From the NCBI GenBank assembly GCA_001510575.1, contig LNGK01000003.1:1479755-1543754 (forward strand): a stretch of 64,000 nucleotides of DNA, given 5' to 3'. A program made the translations under genes and the position numbers. Positions 1 through 12,499 of the stretch are shown one piece after another. The DNA comes from Knoxdaviesia capensis. Its lineage: Eukaryota; Ascomycota; Sordariomycetes; Microascales; Gondwanamycetaceae. A model generated the notes under the pieces. That model was not told the origin of the DNA. It searched no databases and saw only the letters and a program-made list of their open reading frames with translations. Within the stretch, counting starts at the first letter, position 1; every line of letters begins with the position of its first letter.

Positions 1-1364
1 CAAAGAGGATCTCCATGCTACCCGCAGCAGAGAAGCAAAACTTTTCTCTCCTGCAATCACCAAAGTTCCTCTAATCTACAGGAATACGGCGCATGCACAA
101 GCTGTGTGCGTCAACAAAAACGAGAGCACACTTCAAGCACACACTCAACTGACTCTTCAAACCTTACTAGGTAATGCCGCAACGAGATATCCCGCCCCCT
201 TTTTACTTATATTTTATCACATTCCAAGATGTCAAGATCAATTCACCAACATGCCATAGCTGGAGCCAGGTGGAAACGGTGAACCGTCCTTGCTCTCTCA
301 TTAACCCAGTTGAAATTCTCTCATAGGCCGACTGCATAAGCGCTGGTTCTCACGAAAGATGTGACAATCTCGCTTCATTGTCGAAGCTAAAACGTTTCTG
401 AAGATCTTATCCGACGAAAACTAGTTCTCCCGTGTCCATCACCATTCTGTCGTTTTTTCCGGCTAAGCGTTATCTGATATTTGCCCTGCTCCTCAAGCCT
501 GGAGGACTGTGCATTGCGTCTGCATCTGCAGGTAATGTTGCAATTCACAGGATTTTCTTTTTATCAAAGAAAAATAATTTGAAAAACTGGTTCCTCCAGA
601 GCCTGGTACCCCCCTGCACCATTTCAAGACACATGAAAAAAAGAAAAGGAAAAAAGTCCTTTTCACTAACAAGAAAATCACGGAGAAGAGCAGCAAGAGA
701 CCCCATTTTGCCTTTACTCAATTGGGAATCCAAACAGCACAACTTGCATCTCAGTTATCATATGTTAGCTGTTATCATAACGCTTTACGCATGGGCATAT
801 TTGAGTCAGAATGGAATGAGACGATATCGCCGACATTCTTTATCTGGGCTTGCCAGAGGCATTTGTAAGTTGATACCGCCGAATCACTATTTCACCGATC
901 AATATTGCGCAAATACAGGGCCGAAAGGGTCTGCAGCAAAAGAATTAGCCAGAAATCAGTCCTTCGGCAATATATCACTAATAGTCACAATACCATTCGC
1001 AGATAAGCCAGGCCGGCCTACCTAGACGCACACCTACCTGTCTGTCCAAGTCTTGAGTCGATGTCAAATGCTCCCCAAGCACCAGAATCCGGAACGCATT
1101 GTCTTGGTACCAGAACCGCAAACTGGCTCGTGTGGTGTCCAATAGCAACTTGACGTCGTGTCCGACTTGGCTGGCTTCTTCTTGGACAGAGGAGCACTGA
1201 CAATCATCTGCATGCACGGTGACCTGTTGACTCTCGACCAGAAGCTGGTTAAATGCAAAGCAACCAATAGGTCAACGAGAACAACGGGGAGAAAAAGGAT
1301 TAGCCAAAGCCGGCGCTTTTTTTTTCTCCTTTTTTTCTTTTTTTTTTTCATTACACCCTGGTAG

Positions 1365-1397
1365 CCCGTCCCGGGCTGTACCGCCGGGTGGGACGGG
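1365..1397. repeat. Short inverted repeat (8-bp arms)
   Basis: CCCGTCCC at 1365-1372 is followed 17 bases later by its exact reverse complement GGGACGGG at 1390-1397, just after a poly-T tract. It could form a GC-rich hairpin. No adjacent gene gives it a role. Confidence 0.6.
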
Positions 1398-2923
1398 ACG
1401 ATAAGTCAATTTCCATGGAAAGACAGCACTTCCTGAGAGGAAATTATGGGGCTTTTCAGCACTTCCGACCTCCATAGTGCTAGCTCTCAGGCATTAGCAC
1501 CGGTCTCGACGCAGAAATGCTGCCGTTAGTGGTCTGATAAATGGGTCTGGAACATCCGACTACGGAGGTGCTTGGGTGGGTTTTCGGACCTGTTGCCCTG
1601 CCTGCAGTTGCGCGCATGCCGGCGCAAACACGAACAAACGCTTGAGACATGTGCCCAAGAAAGCAGAGGTGCATCCAGTTGTTCTCTGAAGTGTCTGGAG
1701 CTGTTGTTGTGCTGCACGACGGGGCAGTGTTCCATTGGCTTCTGCCGTTCTTTGGTTAGAATAGGCCCTTATCGGGGGTTCCCATCCTTTGTCCCATCCC
1801 AGCTGTCCAGCGGGACCAGTATTTCGCCGCATAGCTCGATTTCCATCTCAGCTCGAAGTTGGCTCCAATACGGCTTTCAGAGCTATCACAGAATCTTGGA
1901 CGGTGCGGCCAATAACACTGCAACAAGCTAGACTAAAATGGGAACTTCAGAGTGGATAGCCGAGTTGGACGGGCGACTCTTCGGAGCTGAATGCGTCTCA
2001 GAGCCCAATGGTGATCGTTCATCCAGCCCGATGAAGCCAGGCTAACGTCTGGCGGGACTTGCAGTATACGACAACATACTAAATTCTCGCCACATCCCAG
2101 AGCTTGATATCAGCTTTTCGTTACAGATGCGATACGACAAAGCACTTGCATGCAACGCTTGAGCTTACCTACATGCTTCACGGTTTCTGATACCTCCTGG
2201 TCTCTCATCTTTGTTGGGCAGCCTGGCATGACAGCGGCGCCGTTGCCAACAAACCAGCGTCCAACTTCCAGTCCCTAACTTCAAGCCATTGGTAACCCCG
2301 TCTGCCTGTTTATGTTTTTCTTTTCTCGTTTCCGTCCTTTCTCAAACGTGCCTCAGGATGACACACAGCCCATCCCTATACAATCACTAGCAGTGCGGGC
2401 GTTTCCTTCTTTTACGAGAATTCGTGCCTGAATCGGGTACGTGGCACGAACCCGGTCCCACGGGCTGGAAGATGCCCAGTCGATGGAAACCCAGGGCACT
2501 CCGCGTCGCATAGGACAAGGTCCAACGCACGAAACGCGTGGCACGTAAACGGAGATATATACTGTATCAGTTGCAGCAACACGGGGCCTGAAAAGTGTAC
2601 CTGCCTACACGAGAACGACAACCAAGCGGAGGGGTGTGAAGCGGGAAGGGAGGGACACTTTATGTTCAGCAGTGGGTTTCTCCCTATGCCCATCGTCGAT
2701 CGCCCTTCTATGTGTGGCCATCCCACCCTCTCTAGTGAGCGGTTCCAGGCCCAGATGCTGTTTGGGCTGGAATAGTAAAACTGGGTGGCAGTCAAAGAAT
2801 GTTGGTGGGTGGGGGACGGATGCCATTGGATTGGGGAAGGGGATTTCCAGCTGGTTCTCGTTTGGGTTTTGATGAAATCCACACCCCCAATTTGCATGTT
2901 ATTGTGTGACATCCCAACATTCT

Positions 2924-2952
2924 CCCACGCCCACGCCCACGCCCACGCCCAC
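2924..2952 (+). repeat. CCCACG hexamer tandem array
   Basis: Just under five perfect copies of CCCACG lie head to tail in non-coding sequence. This is a simple microsatellite. Confidence 0.9.
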
Positions 2953-4808
2953 AGCCTCAGCTCTCCAACGAGGCCTTAACGGTGTAACGCTCGCCAGCAG
3001 CTGCCAACTGTCACATGCGGGCTGGACGGTGCTCGTATGTGACGTGAATCATCCATCTAGACCTGGCTCTTGGTGATATATCTATCACTTGCAGAGGTGC
3101 TAGGCACGTTGGCCTGTGTGATATGCGACGTGTTTTGCATGGTTCTCTCATCAGTCTGTCAGAAAGGACGAACAATCGCCGACCGAGAGGCCAGCCTTTC
3201 ATCCTCTGGATGGCCAGCTATGCGAGGAAGAGTGCTGTGATTTGACTCACACGCAAGCCACTCTCGCCAGGTTGGTGCTTGAGGCTATCGCATCCGCGAA
3301 ATGACACGACCATTTGACCTCGTCTGACCAAGGAATGCGCAGGAATCCGCCTCGTGTTGGCAGCAGATCGGGCACGCGGCGCGGGGCTTCAAACGAATGA
3401 AGTGGTCAAGAGAACACCGACGCGGCTGCTGTCCAGCCGGCTCCTTCGTTTGCAAAAAAAGGGAAACGAGACTGCTAAGCCAGCGAGAAAACGAGGCTTC
3501 CAGCGAATGCCCAGGAGTCTCGGGAAGCCACAGCATAGCCGTTTTGGCAGTGAGAAACTGGTTTTTTTGTACGCCAGAACGCTTTTGGCAAAAGAAAGCG
3601 AGAGTGGGCGGGATCACGATGTCGGCATCCGGGTGGCTGAGCACGACTCAAGGGGACTCCACTGACGGCGTTGTCTACGAAATCCCCAACGCCGTGTTTG
3701 GGATGCCGTTTGAAATTGGATCTGGCCACAACGGTCCCAGGACCCGGGTGGTCGGGACTTGAGCAGGCGAGGCGGTGGACGTCGTGACCACGGTCGCTGA
3801 ACGTTGCCCGGGGGTTATCTCCTTGCGCCTGCACGAACCCGGGCGTCGCTTCACCTGGACATGTCTTGCCCGCAAGGTCTCTCTCCGCTATCTTGCGAGA
3901 TGCATCTGCCCGGGAGAGGAGAGCGGTGAGCGTGTTTTCCCAATCGATATCACGGCAGGAGGTGTTTGACAGGCGGGAAGCTGCACGGGAGGAAATTGGA
4001 GGGCCCACCCCCGCGTTTGTCTCTTCGCCTCCGCTGCCACGGTCAGCACCCAGCCCCCCAGAGACGGTGGGGGGTCCAGTACGGGAGATAGGAGCGGTGA
4101 GCGAGAATGTTCGGGTCGCCGCGCCCGAACACGGCGTTAGTGGCCGGTCGGAACGGCACGGAACGCCGCATCGGGGGTAACTGCCAAAAAGGAAAAAGAC
4201 GGTGTAAGCTTTCTTGCTTGCATGGCCCTCGTTTGGGTACTACAGAACCGTCGGTGACTTGGGACTTGCTACGGATATAGCTGGTTATATCGTGTTCTTG
4301 AAACCTGCGCGCGGCTGTGTGCATTGCGAAGAGTCGGTGAGAGGACCGGTCGCTGACCCCTCGGGAATGATGCTGCCTCGTCCGGCTAGTCGGGTGTTAT
4401 CCAGTTGGCTACCATGTCCACCGGTGGGTAGACGATTCCTGCCATGCTAACACTGTTGGGTCGGTGGTTGTCATGTCTCAAACTCCACAGTTGGAATCCA
4501 AAGTCGGAGCTGGAGGAGGGATGCTTCACTTTGCTTCGCAGGTGGAGGATGAAGGATGGGACGACTGCCCCGCCTGTTCCGGGCCGGCCAGCACGCCGGC
4601 TTGGGGCCAGTGTGATTTCCCGGTATTGTTGTACCCCAGTTGATGATTGCTGTAAGTGCTATCTAGAAGTGACGTTGGAATGCCGTTCCAAAGCCAAGCT
4701 CCGAGATAATCACCGCTTATCCTATCACGTTATCGAAAACGGGCTAGACCGCTTCTATTTCGGTCTCTTGGCCAGAACCTCCCCAGAGGGGTTGCCTACA
4801 CTACAATA

Positions 4809-6115
4809 GCGTGTTTCCGAACCATCGCCTCAGTCGGCGACAGAAGGCCCATGTTCGTGCTTGATCACAAGGCGCTCACAAAGTTACTGTAACTGCAGCG
4901 CGGTCGATGCTTGGGCATGCTGCTCCGGAATCATCCCTGACTGCCGACTTGCGTCGGTATCACGATATAGCAGCCAGCGAAGAAGCATCGCCTGATTCTC
5001 CTCGGCCACCCACTCTACTCACCATCCGGGGATATATGGCCAAGTCCCTGACCCAGCTATTTCATTATATGATCGAATACGGCCTTCGATACGGCTATAT
5101 TAGCACCGGAGAAACCATCATCCTCCTCCACTGCGACCCAGGTACTCCGACAACTCTCTATTACCACCTCTCCACCCCCACGGATGCTGTTCCTCTGACC
5201 GATGTTCCTCGGGATGTTGCTGAGAGCTTTCAGTACGCTCGTGAAAACCAGCAACTCCTATCGAAACCCGCTTTGGCCCAGGTGCTGACACTGGCATATC
5301 TCGCGTTCCCGGAAGCGGCTAGAGAGTCGGACTGAAAGACCGAGGTTCCTTGCTATCTGATGCGCTGGCCTGAGCCCTACAGTGTACGTCGGAGCACCGT
5401 CCTGCTCCTTCGCGCTCGGCTTCGAGGAAGCGTGTCAGTTATGGCGATGCTGATCGTCCTGGTGGCGGAGGCTCGGGTGGCAAAGGCTCGATCGATACGG
5501 GTACCGGTGGTGGCGGGCGATTAAAGATGGCCCGTGGTCGCTCTATGTTGAATCCAGCAAATCTTGAATCTGGAAACCAGCAGTCAGCCCGTCAGCGATG
5601 ACATCCTCGCGCTGGACCGGTGCGGGTTGTACGGTGCAGTTGGCGGGCCGCTAAAAGTCACGCTCCGCGAGTACGGCCACACGCTGGTCGCCAAAGGCGT
5701 GCAATGGGCCGACCGGAAGACGATCGACCGTGAGATAGAGGTGTACAAGGCGCTCGACAACATCCCGGGCGGATACGTGCCCGTGTGTCTCGGCGCCGTG
5801 GACCTCCGGCGTGCATACAAGCTGCGCAACGGCGTCCCCATCGCCCGGCTCATGTTCCTGTCGTTCTGCAGGCTCGGTGTCACCTTGCTACCAGATCTCG
5901 CCATCGATGTGCACGCCGGATCCTACCGCACGATAACCGAGATTGAGGCGCGGGGGGTCGGTCGCGGGGATTTTCGGACGTTCAATATGCTGTGGAGCAC
6001 CGAACTGTTCCGGTTGATTGTGATTGACTTTGACAGGGCGCAGCTGGTTGCCCCGCGTGGGAGGAAGCGGGCCGACCACAGGGCTTCGAAAGAAACATGC
6101 TCTGGAGGATACTGA
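4809..6115 (+). pseudogene. Decayed fungal kinase-like gene (FunK1-type relic)
   Basis: Pieces of one protein family can be followed across three reading-frame segments interrupted by stops or shifts. 4809-4892 reads ..RRPMFVLDHKALTKL.. before TAA, resembling the 'xxFVxEYKAPHKL' block of a multicopy fungal protein family. 4907-5335 carries the following block (QLFHYMIEYGLRYGYISTGE..). 5564-6115 resembles the kinase-like C-terminus, with a VAIK-type lysine (TLVAKG), a catalytic-loop-like GRGDFRTFNMLW in which the usual His of HGD is missing, and an IDFDRA block in the DFG position. The 5336-5563 link has stops in every frame I tried, apart from short pieces. The family assignment is from memory of motif order. 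A multi-exon functional gene is less likely, because no convincing GT..AG pairs bridge the breaks. Confidence 0.55.
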
Positions 6116-7364
6116 CAACTCTCAGGACGTGTCCTACCCGTAAGCTTGTGCGCGGAGACTTGTATCTTCCTTTTAGTACTATGTTTGAGCGTGTTCTGTA
6201 GCGTTTTGCGTTACTAAAAACAGGGCGTTGACAACGAGAGGATAGGTTAGAGATAAACATCGTTTTCTTTCTATGTATTAGCAGTCGCGTGCCAGTATCG
6301 GCGAGATTACAACCTCGAGGTGTTCCGCGAGTATAGCACCGGGGTGGCGGATCCACGGAGCGGCGAGAAGTGGGACCTCGGCGCCGATGATTCACACCAC
6401 GTCCGAGTATTTAACAGTGGGGTGGTTCCATGCATTCAATCGAAACCTTCCAAGTCGATGCGCGAGCTTCGCTCCAGACAAGAACCAATCTCAGCCGGAC
6501 AGTGCCGTCGCGTGCTATCGATATCTTCTAAAGAGCAAGTCTGTCCCAGCCCATGGCGCCGAGCTCGAACCCTAGAAGTTGCAGTCTCGAGCAGTGGCAG
6601 ACACAGGCAACAGACGCGAACCCGTGTCCGAGAGATACCAGATCTGTTGGACGACAAGTGCCTGCCCTGCAGATTAGGCTTCCCCCCACCCGCCGGCGTC
6701 CTGTCTTCTCAGTCCAACCCCCTCCCAGAACTGTCTGTCTGTAACGCCGTGGTCCAGATCCGGGAAGCGGCCAAGACTACTTCGCCGACAGGCTGGGTCT
6801 GCTCACCGCTGTTTGACATGGCATGGCATTGCGGGCGAGTCAGGCGCGGGCTTCACACCGGACGGCCGGGTGGCGTTGCCGAGGGAGGCTTGTTTTTCAT
6901 GATACGGGGCCAAGAGGATGCGCGCTATCCAGACCTCAAGGGAAGTATGCGGACAGACTGATGGTCGTCCTGGCCATATATATATATATATCTTTCCAAG
7001 GTGCCGGACGTCCACGGCTCGACAGTGCCGATGTCGTTCCAACAGACTGGAGGTGAGGCGTATCCCAACCCTAACGCTTATCCAACCCCAAGAACCCGCT
7101 TGTACCTGGAAGGGCAGCATGGAAGTCCGCGCCGATCTTGCCCGTGGGAACCAAAATAGTCTCGTCCACATGCACCTCGCCGGAGCAGACTGTCCCTCTT
7201 TTCAGGTTCTTTTTCGCCCCAAAGCACAAGCGTGTCTAGCGTACCAGGTCGGGGTGGCCAAGCGAAGGAGGAGATTGTATGGTGGAGGAAGACCCCGCCG
7301 GTGGTGGTGGTGTGGGTAACACTGGCGACTGGGTTTGAAGACCGAGACAGCATATGGCGAAAGT

Positions 7365-7391
7365 GAGAGAGAGAGAGAGAGGGAGAGAGAG
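7365..7391 (+). repeat. GA microsatellite
   Basis: A run of GA dinucleotides with one GGG interruption in non-coding sequence. Confidence 0.85.
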
Positions 7392-8374
7392 CAGGTTGTT
7401 TTGGAAGAAAACTGGTTGGGGGATTCCTAATGGCTTTGTGGGGGAGCCCACCACCGCCCCGGAAATGCATGGGGGCTGAACTCGGCCTCTCTCTCTCTGG
7501 CTTCCTTTCCCCGCTTCGATGTGGCTTCGACCGAAGGAGGCTGTTCCCCAGGCTTGGATAACGCCCTGTGTGAGTGTCTTTCCGGGCAGACTTGATCTTT
7601 TTCAGAGGCCCGCGGCCACATACACACGCACACTCCAAAAAGGAAGAAACAGGGTAAAGACACACAGAGGAAAACCTAAGAGGCGGGGAAAACGGTGACA
7701 ATCTGGCGGGCTGGGACCTTTGACGGACTAAACCCTAACAGAGCAGCAGCCCAAACTTGTGCATGTTTGTTTATCTTATCACACAACCGGGGGCGGGCGG
7801 GCGGGGGGCTGGGTCAAGCCAGCTGCAAGCCAAGTGGGCGAGATACAAGCAGCGGACCACGATAGTGAACTGACTACAGTACAAGCTCGCAAGACACCGG
7901 CGCAGGGGCGTACGTTAGCCAGGTCACCACGACCACCATGTGAAGCCGTCTGGTGTTCGGGTGGTTCTTAAAAAAATATTTTTTTTATTTATTTATCTAT
8001 TATCAACGTGTGGCGAGGAGAGACGGCTCGGCGACGAACGGACGCGGTATTTCGGCTTGGGAAAGGCCTCATCCACATGCTGGAGCAGACGGGACCGCAA
8101 AAGCCAAAGAGCCGATATTTGCGATACGGCGAAGCCATGTGTGTACAGTATACACAATAGGAAGGCCGGACGACGTTGTTATTTTCCATAGTGTGTGTGT
8201 CTGGGCCTGGGTCTGTGTCTCTGTCTGTGTCTTGCGGTGCCAAAAGGTTGCCACCAACCCACGCACTCCCCACTCTCTCTCTCCTTCCAAGCGACGGCCG
8301 ACACACAGACATCCGCAGCCAATCCCCGCCAGCCAGCAAGCCCGTGGTTTTCCCTGTTGTGATGAATGAAGTGA

Positions 8375-8395
8375 GTGTGTGTGTGTGTGTGTGTG
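8375..8395 (+). repeat. GT microsatellite
   Basis: About ten GT/TG dinucleotides in non-coding sequence. Confidence 0.85.
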
Positions 8396-8670
8396 GTCCC
8401 CTCTCCCCTCTCTGTGAGAGACTGGGCGGTCTGCGCAGCGCCTGCGACGTTGCAGACAGTCCAGAGGCAGAAAAGGCAGAAAGAGGCAAGCGAGGGCGGT
8501 TGATTGGGCGGTGGACCGGCGAACACACACACTTTTATTTTCTCTTTTTTTTTTGTCTCCCGTTTTCCTATTTCCATCGTCGGTGGTTTCTTTCGTGTGT
8601 TCGTCTCTGGACCGGCCTGTTACTGCTGAGGACGCACGGTACGTCCCCGCTGGTTGGTGCTCTCCCCCCC

Positions 8671-8693
8671 CTCTCTCTCTCTCTCTCTCTCTC
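8671..8693 (+). repeat. CT microsatellite
   Basis: An uninterrupted CT dinucleotide run immediately after a C8 run, in non-coding sequence. Confidence 0.85.
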
Positions 8694-11600
8694 CGCCTTT
8701 GTTGCTCCACCACGGGCAATCGCCCCGTCGTGAACGTGCTGCGTGTGTGTACATGGCAACAAGATACCTACAGGTGGTTCGCTGGTTCCGTTCAGCCCCA
8801 GCATGTTTGGTGTTGTTGATAATGTCCATCCACGATTGATTCGGGTCGCGGCCACATGATGGTGGCTGATAGGATGGCTGACAAGACGATGCGTGGCACC
8901 TGTAACCGCTCCAGAGACACCCAGCCGCAGGTTTCCAGAAACGCCTGAATACACACACTCGGGTCGTCGATCTCAAAGCACCAAAGCCCGAAGCCACCCA
9001 AAGATATGTACTGTATGTCTATGGAGGTCCAGAAGCGGGCTCGGGGGGGAAATGAAACTACGGACGTCAACAACCATATCAGATACAACAACACCTTCGC
9101 ATGAATGGACACGAGATAACAGACCACAGCAGCACATATATGTGGCATGGACATCCATACCGGCGTCACAGATCCTCGAGGCTGTCACCTGTCAATAGCA
9201 GGATCGACCAGCCGTCACTCAATCTCTGATTCCGGCCAGAGTAATAAACTAATAGCCCTCAACTCCTCCCTAATCTCGTTTCCCCCAATCCCCCATCCCA
9301 CCCACGATAGCTTGCACCACCTGCTTGCCTTTCTCCCCAAAGTACCAACTCCGCGGATCCCAGGTGCATCGGGTACAGGAACGCCGTGCCTGTGGACATC
9401 ACCCACCTCCTCCAGCCCCAAGAAAGAAGTGCTCGCTCTTTATCTCTCCCCCGGCCTGCCCTCTTTTCCCCCTCGCCCGCGTTTCCGCCTCCGCTTCCCG
9501 TTCTCCTCACGTAGATTGAAAGTTCATCTCGACAATCCTTCCTCCATCTCCTTCCCCCCTCTATCTCCCTCATGTCTCTCTCTCTCCTTCTCCGCCCCAC
9601 CACCATCATCTCAAGCAACATGCGCAAAGTTCATTTTATGATTTCCCCCCCACTCTATCCCGCTCACTGACGCCGTCCTCCCTATACGGCCCGTGGTTTA
9701 ATCTATTGCTTGAGCGGGTGTGCTGTAGATATAGTACTCCGGTGGCCCATTTCGCTTTGGAGGGCATCGCCGGATCGGGGTGTTGTATATGTGGTGCAAA
9801 GAAGTCGTCGCGACAGCTGTGATGCGGTCTATGCTCCGTACCCTTTTTGTTGGTGGGCGGGCCCTCGTTCACTCCCTTCTTGAACGGCCAAAAAAAAATG
9901 TGAGGTGCCACCCGGAGTCTCCGTGGCGGTTCGTCCTCACGCAAAAGGGCTTCTTCCTCTAGACACCGGTTCTGACCTTGCTCCGCTACCGAAAGGCCTC
10001 ACAGGTCCCCATCCGGCCTTTCTGGAGCTCTCTCGGTGGGAGGCAGCGAGTGTGGATGACCTGGGGTTGTATTTTCGATGGTGGTTTTCTTTTTTTTTTC
10101 TGGCACGCTCCGATTTCATTTTCACTCGGCGACTTGGCAATCTGACTGAGGCTATCGACAGTATATCTTAAGTCATTATTCCATCGTCGATCTGGGCCTA
10201 CAGCCTATCTGCGATATTACTTATCGAGGCTTAAAGTGCGGAATGTCGCCCAGATGGAATGCATTCACAGAATGCCTTTGACTGCTAGATTCGTCCCAAC
10301 CCTCTCCAAGCACTATCACCCCGATGTCCGAGCGTGTTGTTGATGTGCGTGATGCCATGTAGCCGCCTGCACAACGGTGACGATCTGGGGTTCCCACCCC
10401 CTGTCACCACCACTACTACCACCACCACCACCAGAAAAAACATATGGCACGGCCGGCCGCTCTGTTTCTCGTGTCTGTTCTCGCTTTCTCTCCTCGCAGT
10501 TCATTAAACAACACCTGTGCACAAATTAATGCGGGCCTGCGTTCCGCCGTGTGACTGGCCGAGGGCGTTAAATGACTGACTTGCTGCAGCTAGCTACGTG
10601 TTTCCTCTCTCGTCTGTACCTACTGTATATCACTATCACATACGAGAGTTCTGCACATTACGGTCTTCTGGGTCTTTCTCACTGTTCTTCACCATCGCCA
10701 CAAGATCCTCAGATGAGGATCCCAGGGAACAATACACAGAAAAAACCGGCCAGAGTTGTCTCCGAAGCCCCTTAACGGGGGGTCTCTGCTCCTTTTCATT
10801 CCATGTCTGCCTGGATACTCCGTACTCCGTATAATGAAATTCTCATCTCCTTCGGTCTCCGCTGAGTTAATTACCGATTTGCCGTCTACCAAATCCTCAG
10901 GGCCCTCTACTCCAGTAAATCCCCTCCCCGCCAGGCCTCTTCCCGCCAGCCCTCGTCGCCGGGCCCTGGCCCAGGTCAACCTGGGTGCTTGTGAACCCAG
11001 CGTGCACTATCCCCCCGGCTGCAAATCGCTGCTGGCCAGGCCCTGTCCGTGTGCCACCGTGGTAACGGACCAATATTCGCAGATTACGGTCGCGTTCTGG
11101 AAACCGAAGGAATCGACACAACGGGCTGTGTCTGAGTGGAAGCACAAGCCCCGACTTACCGAGTCTTGTAGAAGCCAGACAGGCCGCATCACGATACAAC
11201 GAACGGTGTGTGCTTGCTGCAGCTTGCTCGGTCGGTGGTTATGCCGCTGCTGCACACTACTGGCTCCGACCGGATGCACGTTTATCCGATTTTGGTGCAA
11301 GCTGGGTGGTGGTGTTGTTGTTTTTTCTCTAAGCGAGGATGTGGTTTTATATGGGTGTGCATTATCCGGACCATAATTGCTTATAGCACTGGAGACGAAC
11401 GGCGAAAGGCAGTCGGCTGGAAAGGGACCTGCACCAATCAGCTTCGTATTCCGCAGATATGCACTTACAGCATCATATCGTAGTATCGGGGCAAACGCCG
11501 AAAATCAGCGAATAAACCTCGGTATTTACATAACCGTGCTGCTGCTCCCAAACAGGAAAGCGAGCTCCCCGCTCTCGCAGAGAAGCTCCTGCCTGGTTCC

Positions 11601-11932
11601 TGCTTTCTTGATTCTCGTTCCTTCCGCCGTGAGATTAATGATCACCTGCTGGTGTCCGGCGTTGGTGTCCCGACACTCCCGGCCGCTGCGGTTATGTAAT
11701 GCAGCAGGCCCGGGGGAGCTTTAACGGCCAGGAAGGCGGTGAAGACCGGACGGATGTGTTGTAAATGCAATGCCTATTTCGTACAGGTCCCATGGGTGCC
11801 GAACCAGCGTTGCTGCATTTCCATCGAGCGTCCATTAAAGCGAGTCCATGTAACCACAGGTTACGCCCCTAAGCTATTTTTGATTTTGGCATGATATATT
11901 GATTACTGGAACCACAGCTCCGGTTCTCTCGT

Positions 11933-11964
<32 letters not shown>

Positions 11965-12499
11965 CTCTTTGTCTTCTCCCCCCACTTGGCGTGTCCGGCT
12001 ACACCGTCTATCGCCTCCATGAGAGAGAAAGGCTCCACCACCAGATTTATTCTCTCTGCAGGTAATCAAATGTCGGGGTTTTGTACGCTCTCTTATTTTC
12101 ACATGTGTGATTTTAAGACAGAATCCATTCTAGACCTTGAGTGTGCTCTTTACCCGTTGTCTTAGCCATCTCATCCTTCCCTGGCGGTGTCTGTGGTTAT
12201 CCGGTGTGCACTTAATCGCACTCCCAAGCGTCCCTCAACATATGCACGTAGTCTATCGCCATCTCCCCTCCCCAGTTTATCCGTCCATGTACCCGTATGC
12301 AGCAGTTCTGCAGCATAGCAGACCTGTGCATGTTTATACACCACCCAGGCCTGTTATATTGCGAGTCTGGTCCTGGGCCAATTTTCGGGACCCAGGCCCT
12401 TCGTCTGCTTGACTTCTCTGCGGATCCCTCCCCCGTCCGGTACAACCCCCAGTCGCTTCTGATCCCCTCCAAGCTCTCATTTAACTAAGAACGAAAAAG

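Larger units (their letters stand above)
1..4808. other. Non-genic stretch at left edge
   Basis: I see no gene I can support here. The open frames are short, overlap on both strands, start mostly at non-ATG codons and show no recognisable domain or plausible intron structure. Contents are T-rich tracts (for example 1317-1349), a small inverted repeat at 1365-1397 and a CCCACG hexamer array at 2924-2952. A real gene with many short exons could have been missed. Confidence 0.5.
6116..12499. other. Non-genic stretch rich in simple sequence
   Basis: No gene supported. There are many overlapping frames without recognisable domains, driven by low-complexity sequence: an AT dinucleotide run near 6976, GA at 7365-7391, GT at 8375-8395, CT at 8671-8693, and CCA/CTA triplets near 10405-10432. 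Two AACCCTAA motifs lie at 7067-7074 and 7731-7738. Confidence 0.5.

Noticed and set aside
432..1025. 197-codon + strand frame near the left edge
   Set aside because: It starts at GTG, has no recognisable domain, is Lys/Phe-rich from A/T tracts, and overlaps other frames equally long on the opposite strand.
1950..2040. tRNA-like A box (TAGCCGAGTTGG) near 1957
   Set aside because: The A box matches the consensus, but the expected B box reads CGTTCATCCAG without a pairing T stem, and no acceptor stem can be formed.
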